From: Lucinisca nassula
Taxonomy: Eukaryota > Mollusca > Bivalvia > Lucinida > Lucinidae
Assembly (NCBI GenBank): GCA_963580285.1
Contig: OY757026.1
Coordinates: 62,559,396-62,623,395 of the forward strand
DNA length: 64,000 nt
Reading direction: 5' to 3'
Below are positions 10,814 to 22,054 of the stretch, one piece after another. Both the position numbers and the translations under genes were made by a program. Under the pieces are notes generated by a model that was not told the origin of the DNA, searched no databases, and saw only the letters and a program-made list of their open reading frames with translations. Numbering within the stretch: the first letter of the stretch is position 1; every line of letters starts with the position of its first letter.

Positions 10814-11049
10814 CTGGCACGGTCGGAAAACATTCTTTTGTGAAGATTGATCATGAAATCTTTTCTCATGAAATCATTCTCTCTGGTCCGCTGATTCAAG
10901 AAGGGCAAATGTCAGTTTCTGGCGAAAGAATGTGCACTGTACTGGTTAACCTCTAATGTATAAGCCTGCCCAAGAAAAGTGCTGACAGGCTCAAAAATGA
11001 CATAAATAGTGCTGACTGGGCCGTTAAACTCCCAATACAAAAAGACAAA
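10814..11049 (+). mobile_element. SINE family 1, 5'-truncated, with target-site duplication
   Basis: The body runs from GGTCGGAAAACATTCTTTTG through GTCAGTTTCTGGCGAAAG to GGGCCGTTAAACTCC and an A-rich tail. It is flanked by a 13 bp direct repeat, ACAGTAACCCAGA, at 10,801-10,813 and 11,050-11,062. The tRNA head is missing. The upstream duplication starts 2 nt after the donor of exon 10605-10798. Confidence 0.85.
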
Positions 11050-11196
11050 ACAGTAACCCAGAAGGAAATATAAGCATAATTATAACACCGCTTTGAAAAA
11101 GTGGGGCTTTACAGGATTGGCCTTGGCCTTCCATCATTCCTTCCTTCTACTTGTCATTCCGTCCATCCTTGACACATAAAATTTCGTCACACTTTT

Positions 11197-13763
11197 TAGC
11201 TCACCAGACAGAAGGTCATGTTGAGCTTTTGTGAGTGTGAGATGACCAGTGTCGTCGTTCGTCGTGCGGTGTGCGTCGTGCGTGCATAAACTTTTCTTGT
11301 TAACACTCTAGAGGCCACAGTTTTGATCCAATCATCATCAAACTTAGTCAGAATGATCATCCTGACAATATCCCGGTCAAGTTTGAATATAGGTCATGTC
11401 GGGTCCAAAAGTAAGTCACCAGGTCAAATCAAAGGAAAACCTTTTTAACACTCTAGAGGCCACAGTTTTGGTCCAATCATCCTCAAACTTGCTCAGGATG
11501 ATCATCCTGACAGTATCTCGGTCGAGTTTGAATATGGGTCATGTGGGGTTGAAAAGTAGGTCAGTAGGTCAAACCCTAGAAAAACCTTGTTAACACTCTT
11601 GAGGCCACAGTTTGGGTCCAGTCATCTTTAAACTTGCTCAGAATGATCATCCTGACAATATCTCGGTCAAGTTCAAGTACGGGTCATGCCAGTTTGGTCT
11701 GATCATCATCAAACTTGCTCAGAAGGATCAGCTTGACAATATCTCGGTCATGTTCAAATATGGGTCATGTCAGGTCAAAAAGTAGGTCAATAGGTCAAAT
11801 CATAGAAAAATGTTGTGAACACTCTAGAGGCCACAGTTTTGGTCTGTTCATGATCAAACTTGCTCAGAATGATCATTTGACAATATCTCGGTTAAATTCC
11901 AATATGGGTCATGTCTGGTCAATAAGTAGGTCAGTAGCTCAGATCATAGAAAAACCTTGTGAACACAATAGAGGTCCCAGTTTTGGTCTGATCATCATCA
12001 AACTTGCTCAGAATGATCATCTTGATAATATCTGGGTCAGGTTTGAATATGGGTCATGTCGGTTCAAAAAGTAGATCAGCAGGTCAAATCATAGAAAAAC
12101 GTTGTGAACACTCCAAGAGGCCAAAGTTTTAGTCCAATCATCATAAAACTTGCTCAGAATGATCATCTGGACAATATCTCAGTTAGGTTTGAATATGGGT
12201 CATGTCAAATCAAAAAGTAGATCAGTAGGGTATTTTGTCATAACTTGTGAACCTTTTGAACTAGAGCCTTCATATTTGGCATGTAGGTTCCTTGTGACAA
12301 GGGCTTCCCACTCATAAAAAAATATTTGATCTGTGACCTTGACCTGTGACCTACTTTATCATAACTTTTGAACCATATGAGATAGAGCCTTCATATTTGG
12401 CATGTATGTTCCTTGTGACAGGTTTTCCCAACCATTCAAAAATTTTGACCCATCACCTTGATCTTTGACCTACTTTGTCAGAACTTTTTAAGCATTTGAG
12501 ATACAGCCTTCATATTTGGCATGTAGGTTCCTTGCAACAAAGGTATCCTATTCATACATAAAATCTGACCTTTACCTTGACATTTGACCTACTTTATCAT
12601 AACTTTTGAACCACTTGAGATAGTGCCTTCATATTTGGCATGTATGTTCCTTGTGAAAAGGTCTTCCCACCCATACCAAAAATGTCTTATGACCTTGACC
12701 TTTGATCTACTTTGACATAATTTTTGAAGCATTTGAGATAGGGCCTTCATATTTGGCATGTTGTTTCCTTGTGTCATACAAAAATGACTTGTGACCTTGA
12801 CATGTGACCTACTTTTAGGCCCCCGCCCATAGGGGCTTGAAGAAATATATTGGCTGCATGATGCTTCCACGCAGATCTGAATCCGGCCCACACACTGGTA
12901 CTGGTAAACCGCTTAGAGGAGCTAAGCCTGTCCAGGAACCGCGGTTCGAGGTGGACCGTCCATGCTAATAAACCCTATTGGTTTCATTGGGTGACAGGGC
13001 TTGAGATGTCATTTCATCTCAATGTCGGGTAAAAGTCCCACAAAATTGGAAGCAACGTCTCCAAAATGACCTTTACAGTGTTGACGGGGACGTTAAACCT
13101 CAAATCAAACAAAACAAACATGTGACCTACTTTATCATAAGTTTTGAACCATTTGAGATAGAGCCTTCATATTTGGCATGTATGTTCCTTGTGGCAACGA
13201 CTTTCACCCACACAAAAATTTTGACCTGTGACCTTGACCTTTGACCTTCTTTCTCATAACTTTTGAACCATTTAAGATAGAGCCTTCATATTTTGCATAT
13301 AGTGTCCTTGTGACAAGAGCTTCCCAACCATGCAATTTTTGACCTGTGACCTTGACCTTTGATTGTTTTTGTCATAACTTTTGAACCGTTTAAGGTAGAG
13401 CCTTCATATTTGGCATGTATGTTCCTTGTGAAAAGTCTTCCCACTCATGTAAAAAAAATTGACCTATGGCCTTGACCTTGATCTGTGACCTACTTAATCA
13501 TAATTTTGGAACCATTTGAGATAGAGCCTTCATATTTGGCATGTATATTCCTTGTGTCCTTGTGACAATGGCTTCACGTCCATACAAAAAGTTTGATCTG
13601 TGACCTTGACCTACGTTATCATAACTTTTGAACCATTTGAGATAGAGCCTTCATATTTGGCGTGTATTTTCCTTCTGACAAGGCACCTTACTGTATTACC
13701 TACCATTTCATTGCTAAAGTGTGGATCAGGTGAGCGATCCAGGGCCATCATGACCCTCTTGTG
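11197..13763 (+). mobile_element. Helitron/Helentron-like element, two different tandem cores
   Basis: The head is TAGCTCACCAGACAGAAGG ... TTGAGCTTTTGTGAG with a GTCGTTCGTCGTGCG run. The tail is CAGGTGAGCGATCCAGGGCC, ATCATGACCCTCTTGTG. The ends match the 5,048-10,379 element. The first core (about 11,300-12,230) has ~145 bp units (ACTCTAGAGGCCACAGTTTT ... TTGCTCAGAATGATCATC). The second (about 12,230-13,700) has ~125 bp units (GAGCCTTCATATTTGGCATG ... GTGACCTTGACCTTTGACC). It is non-coding. Confidence 0.7.
12818..13122 (+). mobile_element. SINE family 2, full-length-like copy
   Basis: It opens GGCCCCCGCCCATAGGGGC and contains GGCTGCATGATGCTTCCACG, GAGATGTCATTTCATCTCAA and GGAAGCAACGTCTCCAAAAT, closing GACGTTAAACCTCAAATC. 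It is inserted inside a repeat unit of the surrounding array; the unit sequence TGTGACCTACTTT appears on both sides. Other copies: 14,900-15,205 (-), 35,513-35,795 (+), 41,425-41,732 (-), 41,950-42,243 (-), 59,438-59,524 (+). Confidence 0.8.
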
Positions 13764-14456
13764 TCAACAACAGTGGCTTTTTGGGTTACACAGTTGAAAT
13801 TTTGCCAACACACATTGACAGTTGGTTGATGTATCATGTATACTGGAATCTGAGCAAAGGGACCATAACTCTTGGAGGTACATCCCTTGATAGGTTTTTC
13901 AATTTACCATTATTGAAAAGTTTTCGTGAAGTTTGAAACTTGGCACACACATGGACTGTGGGTTGATGTATCATATATTCCAGAATCAGGGCCAAGGGCA
14001 TATAGCTCTGGATTTACATCTCTTGATGGATTTTACAATTAGCCATAAACGAAAAATGTCCTAACACTTTCCTCAAGAACTGTAAGGGTTACAAAGTTGA
14101 AACCTGGTACACACATTAACAGTGGGTGTATTGTGTATACCAGGATCATGGCCAAGGGCCCTAACTCTTGGTGTTAAATCCCTTGATAGTGTTTTACAGT
14201 TTGCCAAAAATGAAAATATATTGATACAGATAAGCAAGAATTCCAAATGTTACAATATTACGGGTATTTCTCCTCAGATAGTGCTGTAGCTGGGCTATAG
14301 TTAAATCCTCTGACAGCTCTAGTTGAATACTGGTTAAAGAATGCACTCTATCAGTCAACCACGTAGCAGGTCTAAACTTGTCCAGAAAAAGTGTGGTTTA
14401 GTTAAGTGATCAGCTCAGCCTCAGTGTAATACTGTTGACTGGGTAGTTTAACTCCA
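13764..14456 (+). other. Intronic, repeat-derived; SINE 1 tail at 14,330-14,455
   Basis: 13,764-14,280 carries diverged ~150 bp repeats (AAACTTGGCACACACATGGA ... GGGCCAAGGGCCCTAACTC). 14,330-14,455 matches the SINE family 1 tail (AAAGAATGCAC...CTGTTGACTGGGTAGTTTAA). No coding signal is seen. Confidence 0.45.
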
Positions 14457-14681
14457 GGGGGCAGTTGTTCAGAACTAACATCATTAGTTAACATATTGTT
14501 ACAATTTTGATTATTAAATATGGCTAATATGCTAATATTTTTGCAGACAAAATGTGAGCAGCTTTTGCAAATGCAAAAGCTGCTTACATTTTTTCAGCAA
14601 AAATATTAGAGTGTTAGCTATTGTGCTTACTAGAACAGTTAACAATTTGACCAGTAACAAGCTCATTGAACATCTTGGGCC
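14457..14681. mobile_element. Palindromic MITE, GGGGCCAGTTGTTCAAA family
   Basis: Central hairpin ATGTGAGCAGCTTTTGCAAA / TTGCAAAAGCTGCTTACAT. The left end is GGGGGCAGTTGTTCAGAA and the right end is degenerate (GAACATCTTGGGCC). Same family as 4,393-4,635. Confidence 0.75.
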
Positions 14682-14699
14682 AAAAGAAACAAACAAACA

Positions 14700-15435
14700 G
14701 ACCAGATGAAGGAATATGATGCATAATTGATTACTGGCAAAATAGTACTGTGTTAGTTAACTGCACAAAGTTTAGGCCTGCCCAGAACAGAATGGCTAGA
14801 TTGACTGACTAGCTCAGAATAATTAAAATACTGTTAAGTGGGCTGCTAATTTCCAAAACAAACCAGAAGAAGGGATATTGTGCATTGTTGAAAAAACGTT
14901 TGTTTGATTTGATTTGAGGTTTAACATCCCTGTCATCACTGTAAAGGTCATTTTGGAGATGTCGCTTCCAATTTTGTGGGAGTTGTACCCAACATTGAGA
15001 TGAAATGACATCTCAAGCCCTTCCACCCAATGAAACCAATAGGCTTTATACATGTGGACGGTCCGACTCGCACCACTTTTCCAGGTCAAGTTTAGAACCT
15101 CTAAGCGGTTTACCAGAACTCGTGTGTGGTCGGTTTCAGCTCTGCGTTGAAGCATCATATAGCCCAGTCTATTTCTTTAAGTCCAATGGGCGGGGTTTGA
15201 ACTGGTGAAAGAATGTACAGTGTATCAGTTAGCTGAACATAAATTCTAAGCCAGCCCAAGAAAAGTGTGGTAAGGTTAATTGACTAGCTCAGCATGATCT
15301 TAAAACTGTTGACTGAATCATTAAACTCAAGTGCAAATGAACAAACTATAGTGCAAAATTGATTAATGGCCAAAAATGTACATTCTATCAGTTAAATGCA
15401 CAGGAAGTGTAGGCCTGCGCAGTTCAGTAAACCTA
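14700..15435. mobile_element. Cluster of SINE fragments (families 1 and 2)
   Basis: 14,700-14,860 and 15,205-15,340 are family 1 tails (TGTATCAGTTAGCTG...GCCAGCCCAAGAAAAGTGTG). 14,900-15,205 is a minus-strand family 2 copy from TTGATTTGAGGTTTAACATC to the TTCTTTAAGTCCAATGGGCG end. A short further family 1 fragment is at 15,360-15,425. Confidence 0.7.
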
Positions 15436-15652
15436 TTGCTTTACATAGCTCCAGATATGGGTAAGGCCCTTTTTTCATTGAAAAAGTACTGCTAATTTTC
15501 TTATTTCTGCACAAAAACATATGTTGTGAGTATTCATTAGAATCGCCTCAGTGAGGCGCTTCTAATGAATATCCACAACATACATTTTTGTGCAGAAATA
15601 AGAAAAATAATATGTGGATACCCAGTCTTATCTGAGGCTATGGCTTTACCTG
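15435..15652. mobile_element. Palindromic MITE with GAATCGCCTCA core
   Basis: Inverted arms: TTTTCTTATTTCTGCACAAA, CATATGTTGTGAG..ATTCATTAGAATCGCCTCA at the left; the complementary TGAGGCGCTTCTAATGAAT, TTGTGCAGAAATAAGAAAAA at the right. Outer arms TTACATAGCTCCAGATA / CTGAGGCTATGGCTTTACC are weaker. Family members are at 33,060-33,175, 36,300-36,500, 37,800-37,910 and 43,195-43,300. Confidence 0.75.
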
Positions 15653-15875
15653 GTTTGCATGGTGTTTGTAAACATTCTTGGCGTAAAACTAAAACAATTA
15701 CTTACGTTTAATACAGGATGTCTTCAACTCATTCATTACAAAAAAATTTAAACACTATCATGGAAATGTGCTCCCATTTGTAGGGTAGTATTCATGACCG
15801 TTTCAAGATTCTTTGGCTATATTCCCGTTTTGAACTACTCTGTAATTATTAATACATGTACTTCCAATAAAATTT

Positions 15876-17609
15876 TTGGACACATGTTTGAAATCTTTGG
15901 TTTCTTATAAAATGACTGACTTTAAAATGGGTGCAATGGGTGCAACCGGGGACGGGGTTGCTGAATCAGACTCTGAAAGGGCAGAGGAACTAGTTGGTCA
16001 ATTCAATGATGCGTTAAATAAAACTGAGTTCATGGAGGTTCCATTGACTGGAAGATCGGCCCCATTCATGAATAATATTGTTGTGACAGCTGCAGGAGTG
16101 ATCAAATTACTTCAAGGCTTAAACCCCAGTAAGGCCTTAGGACCTGATGAGCTTCATCCTAGAGTCCTGAAGGAACTAGCAAATGAGTTGGGTCCAGTTT
16201 TTGAACACTTGTTTCAACAGTCTCTTGATACGGGTGAAATCCCCAAAGAATGGCTCTTAGCAAACATCTGTCCACTCTTCAAAAAAGGAGATAGGGCTCT
16301 TGCCCGAAATTATCGCCCTGTGTCTCTAACTTGTGTTCTGTATAAATTGCTGGAACATATAGTCTGCTCGAACATCATGGCCCACTTGGACGAACATAAA
16401 CTTTTGTCAGACAGACAACATGCATTTAGGAAAAGGCACAGTTGTGAAACTCAGCTAAGCACAGTTATTAATGACTGGGCAAAAATCTTGGACAAAGGAG
16501 GGCAGGTGGACACATTTATTCTGGACTTCGAGAAGGCTTTTGACACCCCTCCTCATGAACTACTTAAATCTAAGTTATTTGGTTATGGAATTGGGGGAAA
16601 GACCCTCAAATGGATAGATTCCTTTCTTTGCTACAGAAAACAGTGGGTTGTTGTTAATGGTGAATCTTCGGAGTGGGCTCCAGTTTTGTCTGGAGTCCTG
16701 CAAGGGACCGTTCTTGGTCCACTTTTGTTCTCCCTGTACACCAATGATATTTCCACTGACATTGACTCAGAAATAAGACTGTTCGCAGATGACTGTGTTT
16801 GTTACCGGGAAATTAGAGATACAGATGACTCATTGAAACTTCAGGCTGACATAGATAGATTAGGATGTTGGGCACGTAAATGGGGCATGAGATTTCAGCC
16901 AGTTAAATGCAATATTATGCAGATAACTAGGAAGAGATCTAATAAAGTTGAGGCTTCTTACACCTTAGAGGGAACGGTCCTCGAGAATGTGGACTCCATT
17001 AAATACCTTGGAGTGACAATCTCACACAACTTGAGATGGAATACTCATATTAGCAACATGTGTACTAAGGCAAATACATGTAGAACGCTTGGTTTCCTGA
17101 GGCAAAATCTTCATCAGTGCCCTCAGGATGTAAAAGAGGCAGCATATAAAGGTCTTGTTCGCCCAATCTTGGAATATGGTAGTTGTATCTGGGACCCCAG
17201 TGGAGTGGTCCTTAATGATGAAATTGAGAAAGTTCAGAATAGAGCTGCTAGATTTGTAACAGGCAATTACTGCTTTGAAACTGGGAGCATGACTGGAATA
17301 CTTGGAAAATTAAAATGGGAGTCTCTCAAGAAAAGGAGAAAAGACAGTAGGCTAATCCTTTTATACAAAGGTCTAAAGGGTGCTGCCAGCATTCCAACAG
17401 ATGACCTTGTTCCCCCAGCTAGAAACTGTAGAAATCACCATTCGTTGGCATTTCAGACCATTAGCACAAGAACTGACATTTATAAAGAGTCGTTCTTCCC
17501 CAGAACCATTAGAGATTGGAATGCCCTTCCCGATTCGATTATTTCGACAGCTGAAGGTGCTGACGATTGTGTAGCTAAATTTACCTCTTTGGTTAGAGCT
17601 AGGGACTAA
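15876..17609 (+). CDS. 5'-truncated CR1-like non-LTR retrotransposon, reverse transcriptase
   Basis: A 577-codon frame encodes a non-LTR reverse transcriptase that copies element RNA at nicked target DNA (family knowledge). In order: GPDELHPRVLKEL (RT block 1, about residue 90), RNYRPVSLTCVLYKLLE (about 150), DRQHAFRKRHSCETQL (about 190), FILDFEKAFDTPPHELL (about 215), SGVLQGTVLGPLLFSLYTND (about 275), then the catalytic FADD (about 303), and a thumb/C-terminal region with YLGVTI and RPILEYGSCIWDPS. The endonuclease domain is absent, so the copy is 5'-truncated, probably starting near 15,905; the first ~20 codons may be host sequence. No stops interrupt it. It lies in the intron before the giant exon. 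Confidence 0.85.
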   Translation: MDTCLKSLVSYKMTDFKMGAMGATGDGVAESDSERAEELVGQFNDALNKTEFMEVPLTGRSAPFMNNIVVTAAGVIKLLQGLNPSKALGPDELHPRVLKELANELGPVFEHLFQQSLDTGEIPKEWLLANICPLFKKGDRALARNYRPVSLTCVLYKLLEHIVCSNIMAHLDEHKLLSDRQHAFRKRHSCETQLSTVINDWAKILDKGGQVDTFILDFEKAFDTPPHELLKSKLFGYGIGGKTLKWIDSFLCYRKQWVVVNGESSEWAPVLSGVLQGTVLGPLLFSLYTNDISTDIDSEIRLFADDCVCYREIRDTDDSLKLQADIDRLGCWARKWGMRFQPVKCNIMQITRKRSNKVEASYTLEGTVLENVDSIKYLGVTISHNLRWNTHISNMCTKANTCRTLGFLRQNLHQCPQDVKEAAYKGLVRPILEYGSCIWDPSGVVLNDEIEKVQNRAARFVTGNYCFETGSMTGILGKLKWESLKKRRKDSRLILLYKGLKGAASIPTDDLVPPARNCRNHHSLAFQTISTRTDIYKESFFPRTIRDWNALPDSIISTAEGADDCVAKFTSLVRARD

Positions 17610-17690
17610 CTTCCCACATCACAGGTCCTGGTGTATGAATGTCATTTGACGTGTCACCAGTAACAATTCTGATTCTGATTCTGAATATCT
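17610..17690 (+). mobile_element. 3' UTR and ATTCTG tail of the CR1-like LINE
   Basis: After the stop codon a short UTR ends in ATTCTGATTCTGATTCTGA. Short ATTCTG-type tandem tails are characteristic of CR1-group LINEs. There is no poly(A). Confidence 0.75.
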
Positions 17691-17756
17691 GTGATGTAGA
17701 TTGTCACACCTATTAGTTGTTAAGGAGAAATGCAGAAAATTATCCACCAGCATATT

Positions 17757-17972
17757 TCCACCTCTTTATAGCACTATTAATGGGGTCCCAAGCAGAAACC
17801 ATGTTAGTTAAACATCCGTGTTATATCCAAACAAAATGTATAGATTGTATAGAAAAATGACCATTTATGGTCATTTTTCTGTATAATCTTTGCATTTTTG
17901 GGATCCATATTGAAACTGTGTTATATCGAAACCATGTTATAACGAACCGTGTTATAACGAGATTAGGTGTAC
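17757..17972. mobile_element. Palindromic MITE with GTGTTATAACGA arms
   Basis: Inverted arms: CCTCTTTATAGCACTATTAA...GTTATATCCAAACAAAATG at the left, TTTTGGGATCC...GTTATAACGAGATTAGGTGTA at the right. The centre is ATAGAAAAATGACCATTTAT / GGTCATTTTTCTGTATAATC. Sister copies lie at 24,001-24,224 and 24,731-24,955, with a broken one at about 36,527-36,905. Confidence 0.82.
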
Positions 17973-18076
17973 ATTTATATTATTGGAATTTCAAAATCAA
18001 TGTCCATTTCATACAATTTTACTGTAAATTCGCCAGAGGCTAGCTTCATACGTGTCATCTGAAAGGCCAGTCATAG

Positions 18077-18292
18077 ATATACAGTAAAATTCCTATATTA
18101 AGACCACCTTTGGGATTGTTCGAAAGTGGTCTTTAAGACCACTTTTGAACATTCTCAAAGGTAGTATCCAACTTGAGCACACTGGATATAGAAAACACGA
18201 AGAAAACACAACAGAAACCATCTAAATATGCTTTTAAAAGAATAACCTGTCTTAAATTTAGGTGGTCTTAATAAGGCAATTTCACTGCATAT
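18077..18292. mobile_element. Palindromic MITE with AAGACCACC arms, abutting the giant exon
   Basis: Left arm ATATACAGTAAAATTCCTAT, ATTAAGACCACCTTTGGGA; right arm TTAGGTGGTCTTAATAAGGC, AATTTCACTGCATAT, inverted. It ends 21 nt before the acceptor-proximal start of exon 18314-22009, so the branch-point region of that intron is probably transposon-derived. Confidence 0.75.
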
Positions 18293-18313
18293 ATCCTCTT
18301 TGTATACTTTCAG

Positions 18314-21300
18314 CCCCATCACCATCCATGCCAGTGGCCCCAAAACTATCCACAGATGTTGTAGCTGGGCCAGCTCTACAGCCACACCCCACCGTACCAC
18401 CCATGTTTGAGGGACCAAAGTTAAAGGATTATCTCCCTTTCATGAAGCCAAAGACTTTTGGGAAGAAGAAAGATGGGGATACCACACCAGATATACCTTT
18501 GGATCCTGCTGTGGCTGCGTATATATCAAGAAGTGGGTCACTGCCAAACAGTGGCACAGCATCCCCAGTTCAAATCCCCAGCTCAGGAAGTTTACCAGCA
18601 TCACCTGATCACTTCAGACTCAGAGCTGAGGGGCCAGATAGACTAAGGCAATACAGCCCGGGACCTCAGATACAAGGACCTGGTGGTCAAGGTCAGATTC
18701 CAGCTGATCAACCATTGTCTCCAAGACTACCTCAAGGTCATCCTGGTTCAGCTGACCTCTCTTCTTCTAGGATAGGTCATGATCAGGTTCCACAAAGTCA
18801 CATGACAGATGGACCATCAGGGGCAAAAATGCAAAGGGGTCTAAGAGAGGATTCTCAAAGTCCAAATTTCTTACCAGCCAATGCACCATATGGAGGTCAG
18901 CAGTATCAGTCCCAAGGTAAAGGTCAACAGGGTGCTCCAGCAGGCTCTGTAGACCAGTATGTGCCACTGAATCAGAAATGGAAGCAAGAAGGACAGAGAC
19001 CACAGATTCCCCCTGTTAGTTCAATGGGACATGTTGCGCCACCTCAAACTGGTATACCAAGCTCAGTGAACTATGCCACACACATACAAGACACTCAATC
19101 TGTAGTTCTAGGAGCAGGCCTGAGCCGTTATACAAGAATTCCTCCTCAACCAAGTCCCAGCCCTGCACATTCAATGGAAGCTCGGCATCAGCCAATGAGT
19201 CATGCTGGAGAACAAGGTCAAGTTACATACTCACATGTTCCCAATGCAAGTGCTCAGCCTACGGGCTCTCAGATAAACTACAGTACTTCACTACCTCCAA
19301 AACCACATAGTGGCCTTCAGCAGCCTCATCTTCAGAGCAGCCCGGCACAGCTACAGCCAGCCTCTAATCAGTTTGCCCAGGTGCCACTGGCCCATCAGAA
19401 TACTGTGTACCAAGCTCAGTTACTACCAACATCACACCAGATACCTCAGCTCCCGACGCAGCAAGCACAACAAGTTCACCAGCAACAACAACTTCAGATG
19501 CTTCAACAGCAGCAACTACCATCACCTCAACAAATACAACAACTTTCACAACAACAGCCTGTTTTACAGCAGCCTCATCAGATGCCACAGGCTCAGTTAC
19601 AGCCAGGTTCACAACAGCAACAGATTCCTTCCCAACAGATGGTACCATCCCCACAACAGTTGCCTCAGCAACAACAACCTGTCTTTCAACAACAACAAGC
19701 ATTGCCTACTCAACAACCGTCTTCTGTGTCTCTACATATGACTAGGCCACAACAACAATTTTCTGTTGAGCAACAACGCATGTTTCCACAGCAACAACAA
19801 CAGATGCTTCCTCACCAGCAAGTGACACTCCAACAGATGATTCCACAACAGGTGCTGCCTGTTTCTCAGCAACCACAAATGATTACACAACAGGCACCAG
19901 CTGTTTCCCAGCAACAACAAATGATTCCACAACAAGTACCACCTGTTTCCCAGCAACAACAAATGATTACACAACAGGTACCTCCTGTTTCCCAACAACA
20001 GCATATGATTCCACAACATGAACAACAGCTTATTCCTCAGCAGCAACAAATAAATCAACAACAAATTCCACAACAAATGCTTCCCCAGCAACAACAAGCA
20101 TCACTTGTTTCTCAGCATCAACAAGGAATTTCACAGCAGCAAATAATGCCACAGCAAGTTGCACAACAACATTCTGGAATTCCCCAACAATTACAACAAA
20201 TTCCTCAGCACCAGACAGGGCCACAGGGCCAGGGTGTACAATACCACACTCAACTTGGAAATGTTCAGCAACAGCAAGTAATGCCACAAATGCAACAGCC
20301 ACAACAGCAAGGAGGTCCTGTGCAACAACATCAATACCAACAAGTACAGCCAGGTTCACAACAGATTGTACCACAGGCTCCAGGATATGGTGGCATCCCA
20401 CAACAAAACCCAGAAAGACGCATAACAAATACTGTAGAAGCTCTGAGAACCCCAGTTATTTCCCCTGGAGATAGAACAGTCCCTGTTGCTCATAGTCACA
20501 CTCCACAAGATCACAGTCAGGATGTTTCTGTTACTATGCTACCTCAACAGTCGATGATGCTTGGAAGTCAAGGTCAGATAGTGGGCAGTCAGCAAATTCC
20601 ATCTGCTATTGTGAGTCAAGGACAGCAGCTTGCTCAGACTCATATGCAAGGTCAGAATCAGCCTATAGCTCAAGGTCAGCAAATGCAAAGTCAGATTTCT
20701 GGACAAAACTATATTCCATCTCTCCAGGCTCAGAGTCAAGGCCCATTACCTCAGCTTCTACCACAAGGTCAGTCCCAAACTAGTCAGAGCAGTGGTCAGG
20801 CAATTCAAGGTCAGATAGTTGGACATAGTCATCAAGGTGCTCCACTTCAAGCACAAGGTCAGATTTCACAAACTGGAGGTCAACATCAAGGTCAAGTTTC
20901 CCAGCAGCCAAGAATGATTCAGTCACAACAGCTTCAGCAACAACAACAAGGTTATCAGCAGATACCACAGTCTCAGCCATATCAACAACCACCTGCTCTG
21001 AGTCAACCATACCCACCAACAGGACAGTCAGGACTGCAACCTGGGCAATCAATTACCAGTCAGCATACTGGTAGCAATCAGAGTCAAACTTATCCTCCTG
21101 TCAGCCAGTTTCAGACAGGAATGCCATCAACAAATCAGCAAGGTCTTAAACAGATTAAAATGGAGCCTGCTGGCCAGATGCTAGGACAGCAGGACCAGAA
21201 TCAGTGGCAAGGTCATGGTCTGGTACAGCCACAAGGTCAGGTTCAAGGGCAGATACAGAGTCAAGTTCAAGTTAGACCTCCATCTCAGTTTGCTAGTGTT

Positions 21301-22009
21301 CCACAAGGTCAGATTCAAGGTCAGATGCCAGTTCAAGCATTAACTTCTCAATCACAAGGACAGATGACTTTTCAGGTACAAGGTCAAAGTGAAGGCCAGC
21401 CCCAGCTTAACGTTCAAAACCAGGCACAATTTCAGCAGCCAAGACCACCTGCTCCAGCCTACGCACAGACAGGATTAAATAGAGCACTTACACAACAGAT
21501 GCCACAGGGTCAGCAGATTGGACAGCAGTTGCCAAGAAACCCGCAGCAGCAAAGTCAAGGACAGTTTGTTCAGAGCAAACAAGTATATGGCCAAACAGGA
21601 TATCAACCAGGAATTATACAAAATCAACAAACTGCAGAACAAAGTCAAACCAGTTTTCAGATAGATCTGTCACATCTGCCATCCCCCTTACAGCCTCAGC
21701 CTGCTTCTACAACCAAGTCTGGTCAAGTTCAGGATGCAGATAAAGGTCATGGTGAACAAGTACAAGATCAAAGTCAAGGACAGCAGTTTTCATCACAGTC
21801 TAATATCCCTGCACAACATCAGCAGACACAATCAAAGCAGGAAGATAAAACACTAATTGACCCTAGCAGGCATCAAGAAACCCAACAGGATCAGGATGTA
21901 CCAAAATGGAAACCACTGAATCTCTCACAGGAACCATCTACAGGAGGTCTAGGTAGCATCTACTCTGGTCATGGGAAAGCTGGATCAGTACCAGGGACTC
22001 CAGGTCAAG
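18314..22009 (+). CDS. PTPN23: PTPN23-like giant Gln/Pro-rich linker exon
   Basis: A single 3,696 nt exon (about 1,231 codons) joins in phase 1 on both sides: acceptor TACTTTCAG|, donor CAAG|GTAAAA. It opens with a Pro-rich segment (APSPSMPVAPKLS, then PTVPPMFEGPKLKDYLPFMK), then becomes a low-complexity Gln/Pro/Ser/Gly region. Poly-Q runs are concentrated at about 19,430-20,390 and QGQ/SQGQ repeats at about 20,560-21,560. Four near-identical 14-residue units with core MI(P/T)QQxPPVSQQQ run from 19,837 to about 20,020. In vertebrate HD-PTP the matching region is Pro-rich and binds SH3 and ESCRT partners (family knowledge). The mollusc version is much more Gln-rich and is very likely disordered. 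The exon is one open frame with no stop, which argues for purifying selection. Long antisense frames over it are shadows of the CAA/CAG repeats. Confidence 0.9.
19837..20022 (+). repeat. In-frame 42 bp tandem repeat inside the Gln-rich exon
   Basis: Four consecutive 14-codon units encode MIPQQVLPVSQQPQ, MITQQAPAVSQQQQ, MIPQQVPPVSQQQQ and MITQQVPPVSQQQH, then a partial fifth (MIPQHEQQ). The 42 bp periodicity is visible in DNA and protein. Confidence 0.85.
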
Positions 22010-22054
22010 GTAAAATGTATTTTAAACTGATTTTTGTTGCACCTGCTATTAGCA

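Noticed and set aside
5048..13763. Regularly spaced repeats resembling a CRISPR array
   Set aside because: The whole 125-167 bp unit is repeated without unique spacers, there is no leader or cas gene, and the DNA is eukaryotic.
19364..21052. Antisense ORFs of 66-132 residues inside the Gln-rich exon
   Set aside because: They are shadows of CAA/CAG codons (antisense TTG/CTG gives Leu/Val runs); the sense frame carries a 1.2k-codon ORF with matching splice phases.
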